In this document: positions 22,201 through 34,343 of the stretch, in pieces
Position numbering within the stretch: the stretch's first letter is position 1
Layout: the number at the start of each line of letters is the position of its first letter
Assembly (NCBI GenBank): GCA_025765615.1
Contig: JAIVFJ010000040.1
Location: 248,001 to 312,000 of the forward strand
Direction: 5' to 3'
Origin: Zopfochytrium polystomum
Taxonomy: Eukaryota > Chytridiomycota > Chytridiomycetes > Chytridiales > Chytridiaceae
Length of the DNA stretch: 64,000 bases
The notes under the pieces: generated by a model
The model's database searches: none
Told to the model about the DNA's origin: nothing
The model's input: the letters and a program-made list of their open reading frames with translations, nothing else
Position numbers and translations under genes: made by a program

Positions 22201-24093
22201 AAGAAGAAGCAGTCACTGGGGGCGATCTTCAAAGCATCGCTGGTCCAGCTGATGTCGACGCTGCGCAGCACTGATGTCCACTATATTCGCTGCATCAAGC
22301 CAAATCAGGCAAAACTTCCCTTCACTTTCGAACCTCAGCTTGTCTTATCTCAGTTACGCGCTTGTGGGGTTCTGGAAACAATTCGCATTTCCTGCGCTGG
22401 ATACCCTTCCCGATGGACGTACCAAGAGTTTGTGGACCGATACTACTTAATAATACCTTCGAATCTGTGGCACGGTAGCCCCAAAGTAGTTACATCGCAC
22501 ATCGTCCAGACGACCATGTCCCAAACAAATCTGTATCAAATGGGCCTGACCAAGGTGTTTTTCCGAGCTGGCCAGCTGGCCTACTTGGAGCAGCGGCGGT
22601 TGGCGAGAATTCGCGAGTGTGTGGTTCTGATTCAGGCGAATGGCAGACGACTAGTTTGTCGCCGGCGCTACCAGGATATGCGAACCGCTGCAATCTTGAT
22701 CCAGGCCTGTAAGTTTTTTGTGACAGTTTGAAACTTCCGTGCGCTAAGTGAAGGTCTTCAAGATTACCGCCGGCACCATGCGCGGCAAATGTACCGGGCG
22801 GAATGCCGTCGCCGTGCCGCCACCCGGATCCAAAGTTGTGTACGACGTTGGATCGCTGTGCGGGATTTCCTAGAAGCCAAGTCAGCCGCTTTGCGGATCC
22901 AGTCATGCTATCGGATGTACCGCGCGATGAAGGAGTTGAGGGCACTGAGAGAGGAACGTGCAGCTACCACGGTCCAGCGAGTGTACCGAGGGTATCTCGC
23001 GCGAAAGTCGTTTCGAAGGGCCATTCGAATGGTTGTGTGGATGCAATCTTGCATTCGGCGAAAGCACGCAATCAAAATCCTCAAGGACTTGCGGCTCGAA
23101 GCGAAGTCGGTTGGCAAGCTCAAGGAGAAGAACTACAACCTTGAGCGAAAGGTGGTGGAGCTGTCCCTGACTGTAAAATCAAGGGACGAGGAAATGCGAC
23201 AGCTCAACGAGCGGCTTGCAGCCATGGAGAGCCAGCTCGCGCGTCTCATGCGTCTCGAAGCGACGTACAAATCGACCATTGCCAAGCTCAGCGACAACTC
23301 AACGGAACAGCAGAAGGAGTTGAAAGCGGCCAACGACGCACGTGCGGTGATGAGCAAGGAGATGGAAAAATTGACTGGAATGCTTGCAAAGCGAGATGCC
23401 GAGGCCGCAGCGCTGCAGAGCGAGCTTGAAAGTGCCAAGGCGGCTGCAGCGGGCGCAAAGCCGACGGACGCACAGCATCAAGACGGACAATTTCGCTGGC
23501 GTCTGGACCTCACGTCATCTCCGTCCCTATCGTCCACGTCAACGTCGTCGTTGTCGTTGACGCCGGCATCGGCATCGAACCGGGCAAAGAAGCGTACAAC
23601 CGGCGGTGCCTCGTCCTCGTCGCCCGTTGCTGGTGTTTCTTTGCCAATCGCTCAAAGTGCCACCCCTGTCGGCGCCGGAGATACGAAGGTCTTTTCTGCA
23701 GCAGCCCCGCCAGCGCCAGTGAATGGCCGGGAGGCACCCCCTTCCATTGCGCCAATTGGACCAAATGGCTCACTTTCGGCCGCCGCGGCGACAACGGCAG
23801 GGGTGGCAACGTCGTCGTTGAATTCCCGGTTTTCGACGGCTATTCCCGGAGCCTTTTTCGTGTCAGGCAGCAGCGGTGGCGGTGACACCCATCACCCCCA
23901 TAAGGCGGCAGTGTATCAGCAGCAGCAGCAGGTGTGGACGCCGCTGGACTTGCTCTTTGCGCGAGACGGAACGGTGCAGCGTCAACTGCGGACGCACTCA
24001 GACTTTGTTACGTCGTTGTCAGCGACGGTGCTTGCGCTGCTGGTGCTGTCTGTGTTCCGCCACGCGCAGGGATTCCTCTCGCTCCTGCTGTAG
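19275..24093 (+). CDS. Class V-like unconventional myosin with truncated tail and C-terminal hydrophobic segment
   Basis: Actin-based motor. A Ser/Thr/Ala-rich extension of nearly 200 residues (MDNRPSS..) precedes the N-terminal SH3-like fold ([16 protein letters not shown]). The motor follows over many exons: [18 protein letters not shown]-loop [19 protein letters not shown], switch I region [49 protein letters not shown], the actin-binding and converter segments [11 protein letters not shown] and [17 protein letters not shown]. The neck has about five or six IQ motifs ([58 protein letters not shown]). A coiled coil (about 23100-23440) and a Ser/Thr/Gly-rich linker end in [18 protein letters not shown] and a stop at 24091-24093. 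No DIL/globular cargo domain is present, and the next gene starts 450 bp on. Confidence 0.88.
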
Positions 24094-24363
24094 CGGCGGT
24101 AGTGTCTTTGTCATACCTGCATCCAGAGCAGCTCCTCGCCTTCTCGTCTCTCGTCCCCCTCCCTTCTTTTTGTTTTTTTTTTTTTTTTTTTTTACCTTTT
24201 CCACTGGTTTTTTTTTTGTTTTGTTTTGTTTTGTTTTGTTTGTTTGTTCGTTTGTTCTATGCAGAGTGGGGCAGAGTGGGGATCTGGGTTTCATGTGGGT
24301 CGAAAGGAACACGGCGGAGCAGACAATTTTGTCTCAGTACCCAAACAGAAAGAGAGTGACAGT

Positions 24364-24410
<47 letters not shown>

Positions 24411-24543
24411 AAGAGACAGACCGACAGCCAGCAAACGAGACTCTTTCCCTCACGCACTTCCTCGCACTCCACTGCACGACGCGGATCTCGTAGACGGCGT
24501 CGACGACGAGAAGGACCGTTGCTGCGCTTGGACGAACTTTGCG
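24094..24543. repeat. Intergenic spacer with T-rich, (TTTTG)n and (GA)n repeats
   Basis: A near-continuous T run (about 24171-24193), then TTTTG units (about 24208-24240), then a (GA)n microsatellite (about 24367-24409). No coding signal; it separates myosin and NCS1 on the same strand and should include the NCS1 promoter. Confidence 0.6.
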
Positions 24544-25911
24544 ATGGGAACCGGCGGGAGCAAGCTGCAGCCCGAGCTGCTCGAGGACCTGCAGGCCCGG
24601 ACTTCGTGTACGTACGTGCGGGTGGATGCGACGAGAGGTGTGGGGTGGGGCCGCTCGATGGCTGATCGCCTCAGCCTCGCCCTCAAATGAATGCGGCCCC
24701 ACACACACCTCAGCCTCCCGACAATGACAGCCACTCACTAACTCGAAACCCCCTTTCTCCTATCCTTCCCCCGTTCATTCCCCCTCCCTTAAACAACTCT
24801 GAACTGACGGACTAGTCGATAAGAAGGAGCTTCAGCAATGGTGACCGATTCCCATCCTTGCAAGTTTCTTTTCGCCCGTCCTAATCTGCACACTTCCGAC
24901 TCCCCCATATAAATATGAATGATCGCCGTCTATCGCAGGTATAAAGGATTCATGCAAGACTGCCCGTCGGGGTCGCTGGACAAGGTCGAGTTTCTCAAGA
25001 TATACCGACAGTTCTTCCCGTTCGGGGACCCCACCGCATTTGTCGAGTTTGCCTTCGCCGCGATCGACGAGAACAAGAACGGTGAGCGTGTTTTTTAGTC
25101 TTCTTTTTTTTGTGGTTTTGGGCCGCAAGGTGCGGCAACGCGCGCGCGATTCGTTTTATATTCTCGGGGGGTTTTGACTCACCCGGTCGACTTGGTGTTT
25201 TGCGCCCCGGCCCCTCCTTGCAGGCAAGATCGACTTTCCAGAGTTTGTGCGAGCGCTGTCGGTGTCGTCGCGGGGTTCAATCGAGGACAGGCTTACGTGT
25301 GCGCAGTTTTTGGTCTTGTGTGTGTGTGTTTGTGTGTTTCTTTTGTTCTGAGGCGCCGAACCATTCGTGCCCCCCAACTCCAGGGGCGTTCCAGTTCTAC
25401 GACACGAACCACGACGGCATGATTTCGCGCGACGAGATGCTGAGCGTTGTGTCCGCAATCTTCAAGATGGTTGGCGGGTCGATTCGATTGCCTCCGGATG
25501 AGGACTCGCCCGAGAAGCGGGTCGCAAAGATATTCGACCAGATGGACCGGGGTACTGCTTTTTTTTTCTTTTTTTTTTTTTTTTTTTGTTGTTGTGGGAA
25601 GGTGTTAACCATTTTTAACCATATCGTTCACGTTTTCGTGTGTTTTCGTGTTTGCCATTTTTTAAACTTCCAATCTTCCTCTCCTCCATCTTCACTCCCT
25701 CACCACTCGTCTCTGCGGTGTCCTTCCAACGACCACTTTCACGGGAACTGGCGAAATCGAAACACACAATCCAACATCCCACCTCGTTTTAATCCGCGAC
25801 TCTGCAAAGCAGAATAACGACGGAAAACTTGACTTTGAGGAGTTTCGCGATGGATCAAAGCTGGATCCAACCATCCTAAATGCTCTTTCACTTTACAACG
25901 GCCTAGTTTAA
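24544..25911 (+). CDS. NCS1: Neuronal calcium sensor 1 / frequenin (EF-hand, myristoylated)
   Basis: Six exons joined by eye. Exon 1 ([20 protein letters not shown]) has Gly2 and Ser6, the N-myristoylation pattern. Exon 2 gives FDKKELQQW. Exon 3 gives [18 protein letters not shown], the disabled first EF-hand with the family CPSG signature, then FFPFGDP and the start of EF2. Exon 4 gives [12 protein letters not shown]. Exon 5 gives [18 protein letters not shown] (EF3) and [10 protein letters not shown]. Exon 6 gives [16 protein letters not shown] (EF4) and ends LSLYNGLV. Each splice restores phase (for example T/TC=Phe, TG/G=Trp). It matches animal NCS-1 and yeast Frq1 throughout. Frq1 is the calcium-responsive membrane partner of the phosphatidylinositol 4-kinase Pik1. 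A T-rich tract fills the last intron. Confidence 0.93.
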
Positions 25912-26191
25912 TTCCACTTATCCCCAGCATATCTATAATTTATGCCGTACTCTCCTGTTATTCCATCTGTGATGGTGGATGGAGAGTTGGTTTGCACAAC
26001 GTTTTTGCTGTCAGAACCTTCAAAGAAAAACTCGACCATCACCACCTTCGCCCCGCTCGCTCCCTCCTCCCTCCCCCGTAACGGCCCGGAGGAGTGACAT
26101 TACTTTATATCTTTCCTCGCCATTGGAGGCACTGTATCTCCCCATTTTTTGTTCTTGCTCTGCTCTTTCTTTCTTTCCTACTTTCGTTTTG

Positions 26192-26224
<33 letters not shown>

Positions 26225-26406
26225 CGTCCTTCACATTCAAATCTGTTAAGAGAGGAACGCAAATCATGCTCTTTTCCCCTCCGCTTTTCGAGATAAATGA
26301 TATTTTTTCCGGTTTCAAGTTAGCCGCCCGTTCAGAATCAAGGGTCATAAATATGACTTATGGCGAGACCACAAGTGCGGTTCGTTGTCCTTCACTGCCC
26401 TTCACT
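25912..26406. other. Convergent intergenic region with poly(T) tract
   Basis: 495 bp between NCS1 and the permease, including a T run of about 32 nt (26193-26224). No gene seen. Confidence 0.5.
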
Positions 26407-26503
26407 TCACTGCATCAGCATGATCGTTCGAACCTTCTCCACATCTCGCAAATTATGAATGTTGGTCCAGGGCCTTGAAATCAGGCACTGGTTCTGGCGG
26501 CGG

Positions 26504-26551
<48 letters not shown>

Positions 26552-29482
26552 TGGGAAACGGTGCCGGGGTGGGGAGTGCGATCAAAGACTTTATGAGCAG
26601 CACTGGGCGGCGACGTTTCAATATACGCACCATCCGTATCCCAAGTCTTCTTGAAATCTTGACGACCGAGTTATAGTTGAACGCAACTTTTACAAGGACA
26701 AGATCAATGGTCAAATCCGGATAAACATGATCCAGAACGCGGCAGTTCTGCTCAAGGCTCGCGGGGATGGTGGATTCGTCTTGGTAACAATGAATGATAA
26801 CAAGGTGGGAGGTAGCTTCGTTCCGCTGCACGTACTGAATGACGTGGTTCAAATGATGGAGCTTCTCGCCTTTGGTGAAGTACCCGCTGACGGTGAATTG
26901 TGAATGGTTTACTGAGTGCTTTGGTGGTAAGAGCAGGGAAAATAGTATGACTTACACGGGACTTTCCCGGCCCCTCCTAACCCACTGGAGAAGCTGACCC
27001 ATAAGGCGTTGGGAGAGCCGGGACAACGGCAATGCATCGTCCTCCATCGCGAGTCGTGATGACTCCAGGCTTGCGTCCAGAAGAATGGCGATGATTTTCC
27101 CTATCCGGACACGGTGGAGAATGATGGACACTATGACCAGCAAGCCCAGGAAAAATGCGAAAAAGGTTGTAATCATTTGAGGGTTGTATCTATTGTTTAA
27201 TTGACACATCAGCGTCAGACGAACTTAGTTGAATACAGACTTACATCGAGTTTCCAATTATGGCAGACACGACGAGTGCGCCTGAAAAGAGGACACAAAA
27301 TCCGCCCCACGATCCCCTCGCTCGCGATGAGGATAGAACGGATGACAGGCCTCCAGCGACTTCCTTTGCCATTCGGATTCGCAATACTGCATTGCACACA
27401 ACGAACATTCCAAGCACGGCGAGAAAAGCCATTGAGAAGACAAGTGACAGCTCCGTCACATTGCCGTTGAATACAATGAGAAGGAGGACACAAATAAAGA
27501 GGAACAATGTGGGCAACAGTGGGGTGGATCCTTTTCCTTTGCCGTGAGGTTTCGAGGCTTTTCTCCCAAGGAAAAAATTCTTGATAATAATTGGAATCTG
27601 CTCCCGTGTTTGAACCAATAAGAACGAAGGGAGAAGGTTATCGATGACCATGTGTTCAAGAAGACCACCTGAAAGGATTTTAATTCCCTTTTATGAGGAG
27701 CTCCAACTCACATATACCAACAAACGCAGTCAAAATCCCACCACTCAGGACAAAGAATGCGTCAACGGCCAAGAGTACCCGGAGCCATTTACCCGCTGCT
27801 GCGTTTGCAACTAAGGAAAGGACCGTGTTTTGGTTTTCAATAATAGATGCAAGCGGAACCAGAGCAAGTGAAACTAAAGATATGACGGGGTTGAGTCCCA
27901 GTACCACTAGTTGATGTGTCAAAGAAAACAAGACTCCGATTACAAACGAATATCCGTACTGAATGACATATTTCTGAGCGTTTTAGCAAATACGCCGGGT
28001 TTCATTTGTTCCACGTAATTTGCAGAGGTCTCGAAGCCTGTTTCGTTCAAGTCTCCGGGTTAGTTGAAATACTGCAAGAACCACTCCGACCTGTCACTCC
28101 AAGCATTCCGACACAGTATCCGATGAAAATGTCATAGGCGTAACTATTCGAGCGACTCGGTTCGTTCATATTTTGAGTGAGAAGAGCGAATCCGGTGTTT
28201 CGCAAAGACAGGACCGAGCAAACAATAATCATTGCCATCGTTAAAAGATGAAATAGCAAAATGCCCACACCCAAAGAGTAAGACTCTTTCATGCCCTAGA
28301 CGAAAAAAAGACTTACAAAAAATGCAGGCAAAGTGGTGACATACCATCATCGTTAACACCCCAAATATTGATAGCAACGCAACTGTAATCCAAAATATGC
28401 TTCCTGTCGCAAATTCGAAGTCAAGATATGCAGAGGCCGATGCGGCAGAGACGACAGCTGTCGAAGTATAGTCCTAAAAGGGGGAGATGTTGCGGTGATT
28501 CAAAGCAATTTGCTGCTTGCCCGGTAACAAATCGCTGCACCCCCCATCCCAAAATTCCCCGCCACGTTCGCTCTTCACGCGACCCACCAGCACGCTACAG
28601 CACGCTGCGACAGCAGCCAGGCTCTTGGTGGAGGAGAGTATCATGACACTGTAGAAGCCTCCGTTCAAAGGAATTACGTGCATCACGTCCTGGATAACGC
28701 GCTTGAAGGGAAAGAGTGACAAGGCCACCAGCAAGAGGCTCAAGGGCGCAAACTTTCCCGCGACGCCGCATACAACACCCGTCGTGTACAGAACTGAGCC
28801 GAGCAGGTCGTTTGCAGCTTGAATGGGGATAGTTAGGACAAGCTGACGATGCTTGGGCAGGGAGTCAGAGAGAGGGAGAGAGGCGAGAGAGAGAGAGAGA
28901 ACGACAGAGAAAGAGAGTGAGCGAGCGAGTGAGTGTCATACCAATCGCCGTTGCCATCCACTCGCCCATCTCGTGCTGCTGCTGATGACTGTCGCGACGG
29001 GTATTCGCTGAGTTGTCCTCGTGCACGGTACGCCGCGCGTTCGGGGCAGAGGTCCCACTGGCCCGACCGGGCGACAGGGCACTGCTATCACGGGAGTTTC
29101 CAGCCTGCACGACAATGAAGGCAGTGGGTTCGGAGACAGCAGGCAGGGGGCCAATCTCGACTGACGCCGCCGCGGAACCCGAGCCCGCAACATGAGACGA
29201 TGACGGCGACGGAGACGAAGTTGACGCCAAAGTCGCGGGGCAGGTTGCGTTGCTCTCGACGGTGGCCCTGCTGCTGCGCGGGCGGTCACAGTTGTCACTG
29301 CTGTGGTGGGTGCGATCGTGTTCGGCGTCGTCGTTCTGGTCGACGCCGTCGGGGTGGCTTCTGCCCTGCTGGTCGTCGTCGCCGTCCAGATCTTCGATCC
29401 ACTGGACAGAGCCCCATCCAGAGAACTCGCCCTCGACAGCGCCGGCGCTGTCGTCCGAGAACGGCATCGGCGGGGCCACCAT
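26407..29482 (-). CDS. APC-superfamily amino-acid permease with C-terminal soluble domain
   Basis: Secondary amino-acid transporter in a membrane. The start is ATG 29482 (MVAPPMPFSDD). The first about 170 residues are acidic and Ser-rich, then the permease begins at HEMGEWMATAIA. Hydrophobic segments over several exons include LSLLLVALSLFPFKRVIQ, VIPLNGGFYSVMI, GILLFHLLTMAMIIVCSVL, a GYCVGMLGVTG/GFET-type loop, GLNPVISLVSLALVPL, KWLRVLLAVDAFFVLSGGIL, TLFLFICVLLLIVFNGNV and TTFFAFFLGLLVIVSIIL. A soluble tail resembling the UspA-like tail of this subgroup follows (QYVQRNEATSHLVIIHCY, LDHVYPDLTIDLVLVKVAF). A final exon encodes ISRPWTNIHNLRDVEKVR, stop at 26407-26409; the intron before it carries a poly(A) run of about 38 nt. 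Exon borders in the middle are approximate. Substrate unknown. Confidence 0.75.
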
Positions 29483-29509
29483 TGGCCAATAAATAAAGAA
29501 CGACACAAC

Positions 29510-29554
<45 letters not shown>

Positions 29555-29954
29555 CCCGACCAAATACTGGCGAGCACACGCACAGCTGCTGCCGGAAGTA
29601 ACCTAAACACTCTGACAGCTTTGGCTTCTTTTTCCCTCCCAGCCCAGGCTCAGGCAACGTACCATGCTTAGTTGAGCAGGGGGGAAGGGGAAGGCCACAG
29701 GGGCGTGCGGCGCTCAGACATTCGTTCACATGTGTGTTTAACCCTCTGTGCACACCAGTCTCCACGGCATACTTCGTCCTTCTGGATCCTTTTGGATGAA
29801 TGTGCAGGTGGGAGAAGAAAAAAAAAGCAAACCACTCCCGAAATGGGCAAAACAACCGAACACCCTCACGCCTCGTTTCATTATGTGACGATGCAAAGCG
29901 CCCGAGTTTCCCATGCCAGTGAAAAATGTGTGTATTCGTGTGTGCGCACTTTCG

Positions 29955-29992
<38 letters not shown>

Positions 29993-30372
29993 CGCAAAAA
30001 TGGACTTTGAACAAGAGTCACTAACGGTCATCAACTGGTTCTGCGGGTTAACTCCTCTTATGAATGTTGATTGCTAAAAATAGCAGCCTGGTGATATTCG
30101 CAAGAGGCTGGGCGTTTTTAAAACGCAACGTGACCGATCGGCAGTTGCATTTCACAGAAACTGCTTTGATCCTCGATTCCGAGCATACTGAAACCTTTCA
30201 GAGCGGAGACTTTGCCAAAAATAGCTGGCACTTTTGCGGAAGGAAGCGCGAGCCGTTCATCTGCCGTCGCACTCGAGAGCTTCCTTCACCCTTCCCCCCC
30301 GCCGCTGGCCCGATCCCACGCTCGAAGCGAACGAACAAAAGAAACACAGCGGTTTGAAGGGAAGAGCCAATA
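29483..30372. repeat. Divergent intergenic region with A39 tract and (TG)n microsatellite
   Basis: A poly(A) tract (29512-29550) lies just upstream of the permease start, and a (TG)n run of about 36 nt is at about 29956-29991. Promoters of the permease (-) and the kinase (+) must share this 890-bp segment. Confidence 0.55.
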
Positions 30373-33300
30373 TGAAATCAAGCACGAACACGCAGTCTTT
30401 CCACACTCCCCAGCGTGGACCTAGCCACCAGCCATCAATCGCTGCCACCGCTCATGCGAAGCCGCGGGACTTCGCGGGTTCCCGGCAGCCGCCCTTTCGA
30501 TCTTTTAAGATGAAGGACAGGTGGCTGGAGAAAATAGTCAGTCGTTTCAAGCGTGACGTGGCCATCCACCCTCCCCACCACTGTGGGAACTCCCCTGATA
30601 AAGCCACCAGAGATGACCGTCCCCCACTTTGGCCAGGTTCACAGTCTCCGGCATATCACAACTGCGACGAGCCTCTTTCTTCGATCGTCCGCATAGATTC
30701 TTCCGTGCACGTCCGCAGCTCCACTGACTTCGCGATCGACTACAACCTATCCTCCAATCCGTCAGGATCGGAGAGTACGCTGGGTTGCTTTGGATCAAAT
30801 TCTGAAGATGGTAATATTCAGTCGCAGGCAACGCCGGCAACAGAAACCAGTTCGATAGATCGAGAGAGAGAAACTGGTCTTTCGGAAACTGTTCGTGAAA
30901 GCTGCCCAACGCTGGACTCTTTCGTCGAATGGTGCGCAGAATCCTGCCGACCGAAATTGATCGCGGCGCAACCGCTTCGACCACTGACTGCCGCTGCTCC
31001 GTGCGAGTGCTGCCATTCCCGAAAGAGGCCAAGAACCAGATCTGCTCAAATTCACGGCGGCGGCGGAGCAGTCAACATTTCTATGGACCCCTCCAGTGTT
31101 ATCACGTCCCTCTTTGGGGGCATACCATCGGCCGTTTCGCAACTCTCTCGTCACAGATCACGTACTGAGCGGGCCGAGGATACTTGCAGGGCGTCTTTTG
31201 GACGCTGCGAAAAATCTGTTTCAGACAGTACCAGCAGGATATCATCAAGCACAATTCAAGTGGTTGATGTAAGCGTGACGTCGATCGCGACACAGTGGAC
31301 TGGATCAAGAACGATGGCCTTTGAGGACATACACGAAGAACCCTCGCGAAGCGAGCCCGAGTTGAGCACTGCGCCCATGTCGGCTGTCGAAATTGTGAAC
31401 CATAAAATGACCTTCAGCACACCGGAATTGAGTGCGCCGAAAGAGTTGGATCGGCCGGCGGACCGCCGGCTATCACCAGGGCAGGCACACACCCGCTCAA
31501 AGTCGATGGAGTTCAGCTCCCGGAACACCTCAAAGAAAGTTTCACTGTTCCGAACACCGTCTCTCCCACGGAGCCCTCGGCTGAACGATACTTTGGAAGC
31601 CGTTGACTCAGCGACCACAATCTGTTCCTCCACTGTCCGACCTACTCAACACACTGCTCAGCCATCTCCGATTGCACCTGATCGAACTTCAAAAGCGGAA
31701 GCTAGGCGGGACCCAGAGGATCCTGCCTCGTTGCCACCGCTGCACAGACGTTCCAACTCTTCGGATTTCCGGGCGCATGCGCCTAACGCTTTGCCTCCAG
31801 CCTCGGCTCCTCGAACGAAAGGCCGGAATAAGAGCGAGTCCAACACAACACGCACGGGGAGCAAGCAATCAAAAAAGTCACACCACGGCTGTCCCTTGCC
31901 TCCCGGAGTTGCGACAGCCTCTGTCTCTTCGTCATCCGCTCGTCGCTTGTCTGCTCAAGATTCTCTCGGGGTATCTACCACCAATTCAGGGGCCAGCCAT
32001 CCACGCCCACCGCCGTCTCCTCGCACATCCACTTTGGCGAGCCACACCCACTCTAATCAGCACAGGCCTCAGCATATGGTGATTGAAACTCGTCAGATTT
32101 ACGACAAACTAGAGGTTAGCCCACAAAGTCGGGTTCTCCTTTCTCCGCTTGCAGGCCTTGGAGAAGCGCAGGGAAAAATTAATCAGTACTATATTTTGTC
32201 CGACATTGCGAGTGGGTCATTCGGAAAGGTGTTCCTCTGTCGAGATGAGTTCAGCGGGCAGTACTATGCGTGCAAAGTGGTGAGCAAGGCAAGGCTTCTA
32301 AAGACGATGAGGTCGGTTCATTGGAGAGGGGGCGCCGGAAGCGCGGGTCTAGATCCATTTCTTTCGATCAAACGAGAGATTGCTATATTGAAGAAGCTGT
32401 CGAAGCACAAGAACATAAACCTTCTAGTGGAAGTTCTCGACGACGAAAATGACGATAGCCTCTACATGAGTAAGTGAACTAGTAGGACTTTCTAGGATAA
32501 CCTCCAAAGGTAGTTTTCGAGCTTTGTGAGTATGGTCCCATAATGCAAGTCTCCGTGATGGAAAATGTCAATCCCTACTGCGAGCGGCACGCTCGGAAGT
32601 ACTTCCGCGATATGCTCTTGGCCATAGAATACTGTATGGTTGCTTCTTTTCCTCCATTATTCGATTAGACTAAAAACCTGGTTCACCTCGTGACAAACAA
32701 TAATACCTAACCGAACAGTGCATCACAAAGGCATTATTCACCGAGACCTCAAACCGGAGAATATCCTTCTAAATGCAAGCCGGGATATCCAAATTGCTGA
32801 CTTTGGTATATCCCACGACTGCGAGGGCCAAACTGACATCTTGGCGGACAAAAATGCCACCCTAATGTTCAGTCCCCCAGAGGCATGGCAAGGTGAGAGC
32901 TTCCACCCCACCGCAGCATAAAATGATGCTATATAAACCACGTCAACACTTTTGGCACCCCCTTCCCCTACCAAACAAAAACGCCCCAACTACGGCAGCC
33001 AACCACGATCTGCATGGAAAATCTGCCGACATGTGGTCCCTCGGTGTAACACTGTACACGCTCGTGCACGGCCACCTCCCGTTCACGTCCAGCTCCGTCA
33101 TCGACCTCTACGAACAAATCGTCCTATCCAGCCCTCCCGTGTCCCGGCGCCTCTCGCCGGCGCTCCAAGACATTTTGCGCTGCCTGTTGGAGAAGGATCC
33201 GACAAAGCGAGCGTCTATTAGGGACCTTCGGGCCCATCCTTGGGTCACAGAACACGGACGGGATCCTCTCGTGTCGGTCGAGGAAAACTGCGGGCTAGAC

Positions 33301-33577
33301 GAAGAGAGCGAAGTCACCGAGAGGGAGGTCGAGGAGGCTGTCAGCCCCGTGACAATGCTGTGGTCCAAGGTAATGCCACCGTCTCCTTTTTTTTTGTTTC
33401 CCCGACCGTGCCATTTTCTTTCCTTGGGAGGCATGTCTAACAAACGCGCAGATCAAAACGACGCTGCAACGCTTCCGGACCAGGTCGAAAAACTCGGAGA
33501 GCCGTCGAACGCGATCTTCATCTCCGCCTTCAAGGGCCGGGGAGAGCTTTGGCGAGAAATGTGCGGGCGCAACCTGA
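30373..33577 (+). CDS. CaMKK-like (SNF1/AMPK-activating type) protein kinase
   Basis: Start ATG 30373 ([12 protein letters not shown]). A Ser/Pro-rich N-terminal region of nearly 600 residues precedes the kinase: [20 protein letters not shown] (Gly loop), [16 protein letters not shown] (Lys), a Gly-rich insert of the CaMKK type, [57 protein letters not shown], activation segment [31 protein letters not shown] and [15 protein letters not shown]. The tail [20 protein letters not shown], then a last exon [14 protein letters not shown], parallels the ENC..VEVTEEEV..V and basic calmodulin-binding/autoinhibitory segment of CaMKK. Five introns were inferred. The expected role is phosphorylation of the activation loop of CaMK or SNF1-type kinases in response to Ca2+/calmodulin; yeast homologues are Sak1/Tos3/Elm1. 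Confidence 0.85.
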
Positions 33578-34343
33578 GCGTAGCCTCTTCTGAACACTCT
33601 CTACTTCTTCTACATGTCCTTCATATTATTAATAATGTTTAGCAGTATTATTTTTTAATGATATATTGGATATTCATTGATATCACGCCGTTTGGGTACG
33701 AGGAACAGCCCAAGCACTCTTGCAGACAGCCCCGTATGGAACAGCAAGGATACGTCTTCGTGGGCGAGTAAGCGAGAATGAAAGGAAACCATCCGAAAGG
33801 GGGTGGCGAAGTTTATGCAAGGGTATCACCAGCTTCATCTCATTTTCGCATTTTTGGTAGCTCTATCAAGTGACTATATTGATTTAATGACAAAGGCTTG
33901 TCGGGGGTCGAAGGTCTGTTAAGGACTAGCCCACCCCACATTCACACCGCAAAAAAGGCGCTTTGCACGCAGCCATCCAAGGGTTTAAAGAGGAGCTGAA
34001 ATCAGCAACGACTAGTCCAAATCATTTGAAACGATCTTGAAATGGCAACGTAACTGTCCCCGTCTCTAAACGGTCTTCCACCTCGTTCCGTTTGGTTTTG
34101 GGAAGACGAGATAGCCAGTACACCCCAGCAATGCTTCTTCTCTCCTCTCTCAGTTTGCCGTTTCTCCGTTCCAGCACGGAAAATATCAGCGACTTCGTTG
34201 TGCGGAACAAGTGCCCGCAAATACATAAACTCCGGCAAGGTTTGGGACAAGGCTTTGATTTTATATTTTTATTCACGAAGCACACCGTTTGGGTACGAGG
34301 AACCCACAGCTCAAACCCACCCACAGACTGCCCCACCCGCGCT
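33578..34343. other. Convergent intergenic region with a duplicated 23-mer
   Basis: Between the kinase and CCT4 stops. A 23-nt sequence (one mismatch) occurs at 33684-33706 and again at 34281-34303, followed in each case by similar CAGAC.GCCCC and GAACAGCAA words, suggesting a decayed duplication of the CCT4 3' end. No gene seen. Confidence 0.5.

Noticed and set aside
23133..23888. Several antisense open frames across the myosin coiled-coil and tail exon
   Set aside because: They are shadows of the strongly biased codon usage of the myosin exon on the other strand.
22789..24093. Myosin tail read as a class XVII chitin synthase fusion
   Set aside because: No chitin synthase motifs (QxxRW, EDR) anywhere downstream; the next gene is NCS1.
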